Positions 1 to 5,395 of a stretch of 15,521 bases of DNA are shown one piece after another. Both the position numbers and the translations under genes were made by a program. Source of the DNA: HyVt-560 sp964577195 (lineage in GTDB: Bacteria > Pseudomonadota > Gammaproteobacteria > UWMA-0217); NCBI GenBank assembly GCA_964577195.1, contig CAZNYF010000064.1, positions 1 to 15,521 on the forward strand, given 5' to 3'. Position 1 is the stretch's first letter. Each line of letters starts with the position of its first letter. The notes below the pieces were generated by a model, which saw only the letters and a list, made by a program, of their open reading frames with translations, was not told where the DNA came from and made no database searches.

Positions 1-370
1 TGTCATAACTTTTTAGCATCGCCTGATGCCCTGCGGTTAACTTACTCGCATGTTCTGCCATATTAGCCGCAGTAATCGTCACCAACGGCTTATCACTGGC
101 ATAAGGATCGGGATGGTGCCCGCCAGACTTGAAATCCGGAAAGCCCGCATCGGCAGCTGATTTAAGACCGCCGTCCCATGCTGGAATGGTGCCATCGGCA
201 TTAGCAGCTTTTTCCGCACCCATGGGAGTGAGTTCTGCTGCCACGCCAATTGGACTCGTCAGCAATGCCAGCGCCACAACAAGACTGCTGTTTCTAATGG
301 GTATGAAGATTGATCTCGTGTTTGCTGTTTTAATGTTTGTTGCTCTAAAGGATACTGAAAATATTTTCAT
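1..370 (-). CDS. DUF1329 family exported protein (N-terminal part, cut by window edge)
   Basis: Only the first 123 codons are present; the gene continues beyond the left edge. I read it on the minus strand from an ATG at 370. The product has a long basic N-region, a hydrophobic stretch (about residues 28-44) and a plausible signal-peptidase site after Ala45 (GVAA|ELTPMG). The mature start, GAEKAANADGTIPAWDGGL, is a hallmark of DUF1329 proteins, and AGHQAMLKSY further on fits the same family. DUF1329 proteins are exported envelope proteins related in fold to LolA/LolB-type lipoprotein carriers; their substrate is not established. The ATG lies 9 nt after the stop of the DUF1302 gene, so the two are surely one transcription unit. 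AAGAG, 6 nt before the ATG, is an acceptable ribosome binding site. Family assignment is strong; function is unknown. Confidence 0.85.
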   Translation of the reverse strand, partial: MKIFSVSFRATNIKTANTRSIFIPIRNSSLVVALALLTSPIGVAAELTPMGAEKAANADGTIPAWDGGLKSAADAGFPDFKSGGHHPDPYASDKPLVTITAANMAEHASKLTAGHQAMLKSYD

Positions 371-379
371 AATGTGCTC

Positions 380-2374
380 TTAGAAGGAGTACTTGACGTT
401 AACGGAAACAAAATCACGGTCATTCAGCAGATTATGCCGTCCCGCTCCCATGAAATTTGTATAACCGATATCAGCCACCCACTGGATTTTATACGATCCG
501 CTCAAACCTAAAGTAAGCGCCTGGCGACCTTCGATAAAGTTGCCGCCGGGACCTGGTGTAATACCGCTAACATCATGCTGCCACGCAATTCTTGGGCTCA
601 GGGTAATTGCATTGAATACGTTATTGAACGTCCAGCGACCTAACATGCGATAACCCATTGAGGTCGCATCGGCAAAAGCATCAGCATTTTCTGCTGCCTT
701 GCCGGCATGCCCGCCTGTGGCTCCCGCATGGAAGGGATCGCCCGAAGTAGGGGTGCCTGGGCCATTGAGTCGCAAAGTGCTTTTTTCCGGCATATCGTGG
801 ACATGCGTCACTGCGGCTTCTGCGACGAATACAAACTGGTCGGCCGTCATCACATTGGGAAAAATTTTACTGATGGTTGCTTGTATTTGGGATACATCTT
901 TTTCAACAAAACCCTGAATATACTGCCCGGGAGCGAAGACACCCACCTGATTAACCGAGAAATTACTAAATGCAGGATTGATCACGGCGAGAGGCGTTAG
1001 AGCGGCAAAAAGTATCTCAACATCATCGATTTGCAATGGCACATCCTGTTTGTAAGAGTATTCGCCCTGGACTGCCCACAATCCGGCACTGGTATTGAAA
1101 CTGGCACCCAGTAACTGAATATCTTCAGGATACTCAATCAGATAATTGGCGGTATCTGCAAAGCGATCTACGATGACCGCCCCGACCACGCCTGCTACCC
1201 CGGCGGGTGTATTGACACCTAAATGTGGCGCCAGTCCAGCAGCTGTATTACCGCCAACAATGGCTCCAGCCGCAGCTCCAGCCGCAGCTAAACCCGCGCC
1301 GGTTCCAGAAATCGCGCTAATCATCGGCAAACGGCTGTGATAATTCACAAAATGAAAACCAAATTCTGTGTCATTTAAGCGTTCAGAAAAATACCCGACA
1401 GAAACACCGAACTGGCCACCATCATCCGGGGTATTGTCAGCGGCTCTTGGAACGCCGATAAAATTTGTATCAGGGGTTAAGGTTTGCCCGACGCTGGCAA
1501 GATCAGTATTTACCAAGCTAACGGCCAACGGACTAAGCGCTCCTAGCGTTGTACTGAATAGGGAGCCTGCGTCACTACCGAGATCAGAAGTATCACCAAA
1601 ACCCAATTGCACCTTAGTGCCGCCACTGGTTGCAAAATCATTGATACTAAAATAAGAGCCGGAGGGATCAGGCCGGGTTTCGTCCCACTTTAGTTGTACA
1701 AAACCGTCGAGCGAAATATTTTCACTGGCCTGGAACGAGGCTGAAAACATATTGACGGGCAACAATGCTTCACGTAATTCAGCGCCAGGTAGACGAATCG
1801 AAGGAACATTGATTGGGTTAATGGCATTGATACCGCCCTGAATAAAGGTGCTCTCACCCCAGTTCAAGACGTGCTTGCCAAGACGTAGCATCAAAGGCTT
1901 GCCGCCCGGGTTAAATTCCGCCCAAACATAAGCATCCAGCAATTCAACATCACTTTTTACCAGTTCTTCTGAATCATCCGGCAACGCTGTACGTTCTGTC
2001 GCGCCAGCAACTCCGTCAGCAAAACCACGGAGACGAAAAAACCCGCCGATATCATGCTTTGAATGATTAATTTCCAGGTCACTGACAAATTTTACGGTGC
2101 TGGAAAAAAGGCCTTTGTCGTAGTTGAGATTACCATCGTCGCTATTACAACCAAAGGCGGTGCCGCCGTTTGCCGTACAGATAATGGAGGGGTCTTGGTC
2201 ATCAAGCCGAAAGCCTGCGCCAAACGACAAGGTGGTATCGATACTGCCTTGATAGGATTCACCTGAAAATCCAACCGCATGTGAAACGCCAGCAGGAGTC
2301 AATCCCAAAACAACAAGAACAGCTACGGACAGGCTAACCGAGGTGTAATGAAAGGCCTTAAACATCTTTATCAT
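380..2374 (-). CDS. DUF1302 family outer-membrane beta-barrel-like protein
   Basis: A 664-aa exported protein. It has a signal peptide (hydrophobic core about 12-27, likely cleavage after SHA at 31-33). The mature protein has alternating aromatic/polar strands typical of a beta-barrel and ends in Phe (VNVKYSF), as outer-membrane barrels do. Family signatures are the segment GKHVLNWGEST (166-176), the nearby INAINPINVPSIRLPGAELRE and the N-terminal SFGAGFRLDDQDPS. DUF1302 proteins are usually encoded beside DUF1329 and often near RND/MMPL transporters, which suggests transport of a hydrophobic compound; that role is inference. An Ala/Gly-rich stretch (about 352-402) is unusual. The ribosome binding site GGAG (2376-2379, minus) is only 1 nt from the first ATG but 10 nt from a second in-frame ATG at 2365, so Met4 may be the real start. 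Confidence 0.85.
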   Translation of the reverse strand: MIKMFKAFHYTSVSLSVAVLVVLGLTPAGVSHAVGFSGESYQGSIDTTLSFGAGFRLDDQDPSIICTANGGTAFGCNSDDGNLNYDKGLFSSTVKFVSDLEINHSKHDIGGFFRLRGFADGVAGATERTALPDDSEELVKSDVELLDAYVWAEFNPGGKPLMLRLGKHVLNWGESTFIQGGINAINPINVPSIRLPGAELREALLPVNMFSASFQASENISLDGFVQLKWDETRPDPSGSYFSINDFATSGGTKVQLGFGDTSDLGSDAGSLFSTTLGALSPLAVSLVNTDLASVGQTLTPDTNFIGVPRAADNTPDDGGQFGVSVGYFSERLNDTEFGFHFVNYHSRLPMISAISGTGAGLAAAGAAAGAIVGGNTAAGLAPHLGVNTPAGVAGVVGAVIVDRFADTANYLIEYPEDIQLLGASFNTSAGLWAVQGEYSYKQDVPLQIDDVEILFAALTPLAVINPAFSNFSVNQVGVFAPGQYIQGFVEKDVSQIQATISKIFPNVMTADQFVFVAEAAVTHVHDMPEKSTLRLNGPGTPTSGDPFHAGATGGHAGKAAENADAFADATSMGYRMLGRWTFNNVFNAITLSPRIAWQHDVSGITPGPGGNFIEGRQALTLGLSGSYKIQWVADIGYTNFMGAGRHNLLNDRDFVSVNVKYSF

Positions 2375-2556
2375 TCTCCAAAAATAGTGGGGGAGTATTT
2401 AGTTTTTTATTTGATGAATCATGTGCTAACAATTTACCTCACATACCAATTGTTTTAGCTGACTTTTTCAAAAAAAGCAAACCATGCAATTCTGGATACA
2501 GGGCAATTCGCTTCATAGGCCTCTAGTATTCTACGCCCAGTGCAGTCAAGCAAGCG

Positions 2557-2585
2557 TTGCAGGTAAAATGTTGGTATGACATAAT
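2557..2585 (+). promoter_or_regulatory. Candidate sigma70-type promoter for the 249-aa gene
   Basis: TTGCAG (2557-2562) and CATAAT (2580-2585) are separated by exactly 17 nt. TG lies one base upstream of the -10 box (2577-2578), giving an extended -10 that can compensate for the poor -35. This would give a leader of about 140 nt that contains the downstream inverted repeats. It is a prediction by eye. Confidence 0.35.
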
Positions 2586-2642
2586 TACCGTATCAAATAC
2601 ACGCTTAGGCGTTTGCGGGTCAGCATAATTCTAATGGATCCC

Positions 2643-2690
2643 CGCGAATAATTCGTCAAACACATCCGTTCTATTCGCGACAATGAATAG
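2643..2690. repeat. Cluster of GAATA-type inverted repeats (possible operator or leader structure)
   Basis: CGCGAATA (2643-2650) and TATTCGCG (2672-2679) are perfect 8-bp inverted repeats with a 21-nt spacer. Inside and next to them, CGAAT-A-ATTCG (2645-2655) is a small palindrome, and CTATTC (2671-2676) pairs with GAATAG (2685-2690). The half-sites share the core GAAT. The cluster lies about 45-90 nt upstream of the 249-aa gene. It could be a binding site for a dimeric regulator or a folded leader; the sequence does not decide. Confidence 0.4.
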
Positions 2691-2707
2691 GACTTTAATT
2701 TTTGGCC

Positions 2708-2717
2708 ACTGGCCAGT
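2708..2717. repeat. 10-bp perfect palindrome ACTGGCCAGT next to the ribosome binding site
   Basis: ACTGGCCAGT is a perfect palindrome and overlaps a direct repeat of TGGCCA. It ends a few bases before the GAGG ribosome binding site of the 249-aa gene. It may affect translation or bind a regulator, or may be chance. Confidence 0.25.
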
Positions 2718-2732
2718 TAAATAGAGGTACTC

Positions 2733-3482
2733 ATGCATCCATTTAAGGCTGTATCGCATCAGCGACAAAACAAAAATGATAATCGCCAGGCGAATAAACG
2801 CACGAACAACCGATCGAACAATAGAAATAGCTCAAGCAATCAGAACCAGAATCAGAATGCTAAACGCCCTCAGAGCTCAAGTCAGCGCCCCAGAACTGAA
2901 ACAAAAATAAACTATTACGTGTATGGCAAAGGCTCTGCCATGGAATTTTTTTGTGACAAAACAAAAAAACAATCTGTGAGCACTATTTCCATCAACGCCG
3001 CCTCAAAGAAGCCCGACGATACAACCACCACCGGTTATGACTGGGAGAAAAAAACCTCCATCCAGCTACCCCGCAATGAAATGCTGCAAATTGTTGCAGT
3101 GATGCTGGGTATGCAAGATGTCTGCGAGTTTAGACAAAACGGTACGCACTCCTCTAAAAGCTACAAAGTAGAATTTCAGGAATCCAAAGTCTTTTTCATG
3201 GTGATGGAGCGCGGCAAACCCATTCGTGCAGTGGGGCTTTCTCCAGAAGATACCTATCAAGTTGCTTCATTGTTTTTCAAGCAGCTAAAAGAAAACTCTC
3301 CCTGGATGAGCGTAGATGAAATCCTCCAGATGATCGAAATGACTATCGTTAATATGGGACAGGCCCCCGCTAGAGACGATGACGATGATGACGAAGAAGA
3401 GTTTGAGCAACCGTCAGATATCGAAGATGACTCAATCTCCGATGATGACTTGCTAGAGAACGAGCCTAATTTTAATTTTTAA
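2733..3482 (+). CDS. Hypothetical protein: folded core with Asn/Gln-rich head and acidic tail
   Basis: A 249-aa cytoplasmic protein with no signal peptide or membrane segment. Three parts are visible. Residues 1-56 are disordered and rich in Asn, Gln, Ser and Arg (with a short NQ repeat), so basic overall. Residues 57-208 look folded, with a pattern of beta strands and a closing helix (YYVYGKGSAMEFF, GYDWEKKTSIQLPRNE, VAVMLGM, then SYKVEFQESKVFFMVMERGKPIRAVGL and a helical YQVASLFFKQL). Residues 214-249 are strongly acidic (six Asp, three Glu, then more). The core reminds me of Whirly/PC4/MRP-type single-stranded nucleic-acid binding folds, and an acidic tail on such a protein recalls SSB, but this is inference from pattern only. 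A GAGG ribosome binding site 6 nt before the ATG supports the start. The gene stands alone between the envelope genes and the flagellar block. Confidence 0.75.
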   Translation: MHPFKAVSHQRQNKNDNRQANKRTNNRSNNRNSSSNQNQNQNAKRPQSSSQRPRTETKINYYVYGKGSAMEFFCDKTKKQSVSTISINAASKKPDDTTTTGYDWEKKTSIQLPRNEMLQIVAVMLGMQDVCEFRQNGTHSSKSYKVEFQESKVFFMVMERGKPIRAVGLSPEDTYQVASLFFKQLKENSPWMSVDEILQMIEMTIVNMGQAPARDDDDDDEEEFEQPSDIEDDSISDDDLLENEPNFNF

Positions 3483-3500
3483 GCGTAGATAACGTACGCT
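3482..3500 (+). terminator. Weak hairpin just after the 249-aa gene
   Basis: AGCGTA (3482-3487) and TACGCT (3495-3500) form a 6-bp stem with a 7-nt loop, starting at the last base of the stop codon and followed by ATTTG. The U-run is too short for a convincing intrinsic terminator, so its role is uncertain. Confidence 0.25.
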
Positions 3501-3616
3501 ATTTGACGGTTCTCTATATTTGTCTAAAAGGACTCTTGCTCAAAGACACCTGGTACGCAAAGATTTTCCCCTCGCGTGGCATTATGGGATCACGGTCAAT
3601 TCCCTCCGACGCATCA

Positions 3617-3642
3617 CTGCCGAACACCGGCAGAAATTTTCC
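3617..3642 (+). repeat. GC hairpin followed by AAATTTT; first copy of a 15-mer repeat
   Basis: CTGCCG (3617-3622) and CGGCAG (3628-3633) form a perfect 6-bp stem with a 5-nt loop, followed by AAATTTTCC. The 15 bases CGGCAGAAATTTTCC (3628-3642) recur exactly at 3813-3827. The hairpin could be a weak terminator for the 249-aa gene, about 140 nt after its stop. Confidence 0.4.
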
Positions 3643-3807
3643 TGAATGTCTTCCGCCCTACGCTAGTTTGAGAAACAAAATGACCACTCATCCCCGATTT
3701 AGACTCATTCTGAACAGTCGGTGGCGGATAAATGACGGATTGCGGAAAAACTGTTAACCCGTTCATTCCTCAATGCAGTCCAACCCCCTAACATGCCCCC
3801 CATAGAT

Positions 3808-3833
3808 GGCAACGGCAGAAATTTTCCGTTACC
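3808..3833 (+). repeat. Dyad containing second copy of the 15-mer, upstream of fleQ
   Basis: GGCAACGG (3808-3815) and CCGTTACC (3826-3833) are 8-bp inverted repeats with one mismatch and a 10-nt AT-rich centre. The dyad encloses the 15-mer CGGCAGAAATTTTCC (3813-3827), identical to 3628-3642. It lies about 70-95 nt before the fleQ start, in the range of a promoter or operator. Function is unknown. Confidence 0.4.
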
Positions 3834-3891
3834 TATGAATATTCGCTGTCAGCAAAGATAATTATTGTCTCTGACTGTGGACTACCTAAAT

Positions 3892-3895
3892 GGAG
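3892..3895 (+). promoter_or_regulatory. Ribosome binding site that fixes the fleQ start
   Basis: GGAG at 3892-3895 overlaps the upstream in-frame ATG at 3890 and stands 6 nt before the ATG at 3902. This makes 3902 the likely start and the ATG at 3890 unlikely. Confidence 0.65.
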
Positions 3896-3901
3896 TTAGG
3901 C

Positions 3902-5284
3902 ATGACGCTTTCCAGCGTACACATTTATGCACAGAATCCAACTGATAGGGATACCGTATCCTCATTGCTCGGTTTCTTTTCGATCGAGTCACAGGATGGC
4001 AGTAGTGACGTTCAGGCGGCAAACTTTAACAGCCAGATGACGGCATTCGTCTGTGAAGACCGGCAAGAATTTAGTAAATTATTCAATAGCTTGCCGGAAA
4101 TTGAACAGAAGAAGCCGGCGCTGCTGTTTTATACCGGCAAGGAAATTCATGAAGGCAGCAAGGGTAAAGAGAAGATTTTTTCATTACCTCTAAACTGTAC
4201 ACACCTTCAGCTTAATCAACAGCTCAATCAGGCCAATAGTGCATCAACAAACAATGCGCGTCGCCGGCATCAATCCCTGCAATCTCTGGAAGGCAGTAGC
4301 GCTGGCATAGAGCAGGTCAAGCAGCTGATCGAGAAAGTCGCCAATACCGACGCAAATGTTCTGATTTTAGGCGAGTCTGGCACCGGCAAGGAGCTGGTTG
4401 CCAGGGCAATTCATCGCCTCTCGGATCGGGCTGACGGCGCATTTGTGCCGGTCAATTGTGGTGCTATTCCCAAAGATTTGCTGGAAAGCGAATTGTTCGG
4501 TCATGAAAAAGGTGCTTTTACTGGCGCGATTTCCACCCGTAAAGGTCGCTTTGAAATGGCCGAAGGCGGTACCCTGTTTCTTGACGAGATTGGCGATATG
4601 GATATCGCTATGCAAGTTAAATTACTCAGGGTATTGCAGGAGAGAACCTTCGAGCGCGTCGGCTCAAGTCGCTCCCTCAAGGCCAACGTGCGGATCGTGG
4701 CTGCCACTCACCGGAATCTGGAGCAAGCTATTGCCGACGGCAAGTTTCGCGAGGATTTATTCTACCGGTTAAATGTTTTTCCCATAGAAATGCCGCCGCT
4801 GCGAGAACGCCGTGAAGATGTCCCCGCGCTGGCGCATTCAATGATTCAGCGTCTCGCCAAAGAACAAGGCGGTTATTCGCTAGATCAGGAAACGCTTAAT
4901 GCACTTATCAATCACGACTGGCCAGGTAACGTCCGCGAGCTCGCTAACCTGATTGAGCGATTGCGTATCCTCTATCCTGATCAAACTATCCACCTGGAAG
5001 ATTTACCCGCTAATTATTCGGGCAGCTTCAGGGCTGAAAATCCTTCCCCGGCAGCTACTTATGTTTCTCCTGCAAACATGAACACCGCGTCGATGCATCT
5101 GTCGACAGGCAACTTTAATTTAAAAGATCATCTGCAAAAAATCGAACTGGAACACATCAAAGAAGCATTATCACGTTCCAATGGTGTTGTCGCCGCAGCT
5201 GCGAAGCTGTTGAATTTAAGGCGTACAACATTGGTTGAAAAAATGAGAAAACTACAGATAGAACGCGAAGAAATGATGTCGTAA
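3902..5284 (+). CDS. fleQ: FleQ-like sigma54-dependent flagellar master regulator
   Basis: A 460-aa enhancer-binding protein, called FleQ (FlrA in Vibrio) because its AAA+ domain, its C-terminus (RRTTLVEKMRKL, as in FleQ) and its position before the flagellar genes all match. Domain order: a divergent N-terminal receiver-like FleQ domain (about 1-115) with no phosphorylation Asp visible; sigma54-activating AAA+ domain with Walker A GESGTGKE (157-164), GAFTGA loop for sigma54 contact (194-199) and Walker B GGTLFLDEIG (222-231); Fis-type helix-turn-helix (about 427-451). FleQ family proteins activate class II flagellar genes with RpoN, and in Pseudomonas also bind c-di-GMP. Residues I align with the c-di-GMP site are mostly changed here: LFRS reads SLQS at 125-128, RN reads RA at 168-169, ExxxR reads SxxxR at 313-317. 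A further in-frame ATG lies 12 nt upstream but fits the ribosome binding site poorly. Confidence 0.9.
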   Translation: MTLSSVHIYAQNPTDRDTVSSLLGFFSIESQDGSSDVQAANFNSQMTAFVCEDRQEFSKLFNSLPEIEQKKPALLFYTGKEIHEGSKGKEKIFSLPLNCTHLQLNQQLNQANSASTNNARRRHQSLQSLEGSSAGIEQVKQLIEKVANTDANVLILGESGTGKELVARAIHRLSDRADGAFVPVNCGAIPKDLLESELFGHEKGAFTGAISTRKGRFEMAEGGTLFLDEIGDMDIAMQVKLLRVLQERTFERVGSSRSLKANVRIVAATHRNLEQAIADGKFREDLFYRLNVFPIEMPPLRERREDVPALAHSMIQRLAKEQGGYSLDQETLNALINHDWPGNVRELANLIERLRILYPDQTIHLEDLPANYSGSFRAENPSPAATYVSPANMNTASMHLSTGNFNLKDHLQKIELEHIKEALSRSNGVVAAAAKLLNLRRTTLVEKMRKLQIEREEMMS

Positions 5285-5345
5285 TTTTGACATTACATAT
5301 TCGCAAAGAATGACAACTTAAATAAATTCATACACTTACTTAAAA

Positions 5346-5361
5346 AGGCACAAGAATTGCT
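5346..5361 (+). promoter_or_regulatory. Sigma54 (-24/-12) promoter of the fleR-like gene
   Basis: The sequence AGGCACAAGAATTGCT matches the RpoN consensus TGGCAC-N5-TTGCW except at its first base. The invariant GG (5347-5348) and GC (5359-5360) are exactly 10 nt apart. Transcription would start near 5372, about 24 nt before the ATG at 5396. This is as expected if the upstream FleQ-like activator drives the second regulator. Confidence 0.75.
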
Positions 5362-5395
5362 GCCTTAACATCAGAAATCTAATGGAGTAGATTCG

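Larger units (their letters stand above)
2375..2732. other. Divergent intergenic region
   Basis: These 358 bases separate the minus-strand DUF1302 gene from the plus-strand 249-aa gene, so they should carry promoters for both. I found no open frame with a ribosome binding site. On the plus strand there is a candidate promoter (2557-2585) and a cluster of inverted repeats near the gene (2643-2690 and 2708-2717). On the minus strand, a TTGTTA box and a TAAAAA box 17 nt apart lie about 20-50 nt from the DUF1302 start, but this match is weak. No tRNA or rRNA is seen. Confidence 0.6.
3483..3901. other. Non-coding region upstream of the fleQ-like gene
   Basis: These 419 bases carry no convincing gene. 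The only sizeable open frame (3503-3757) starts with TTG, lacks a ribosome binding site and has a composition unlike a real protein. The region holds a weak hairpin (3482-3500), a GC hairpin followed by AAATTTT (3617-3642), a second copy of the same 15-mer inside a dyad (3808-3833) and the ribosome binding site of the fleQ-like gene. A GATAAT at 3857-3862 resembles a -10 box, but no good -35 is spaced correctly upstream. Confidence 0.6.

Noticed and set aside
129..383. 84-aa plus-strand frame at the left edge
   Set aside because: It is antisense to the DUF1329 gene, whose minus-strand reading has a signal peptide and a family signature.
2840..2860. Short AATCAG/AACCAG tandem as a possible repeat array or CRISPR
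   Set aside because: It is only the coding sequence of the NQ run in the 249-aa protein; no spaced repeats are present anywhere in the window.
3503..3757. 84-aa open frame upstream of fleQ
   Set aside because: It starts with TTG, has no ribosome binding site, contains the repeated 15-mer and hairpin, and its product is unlike a folded or family protein.
3857..3862. GATAAT as a -10 box for fleQ
   Set aside because: No acceptable -35 hexamer at 16-18 nt upstream; kept only as a note in the region entry.
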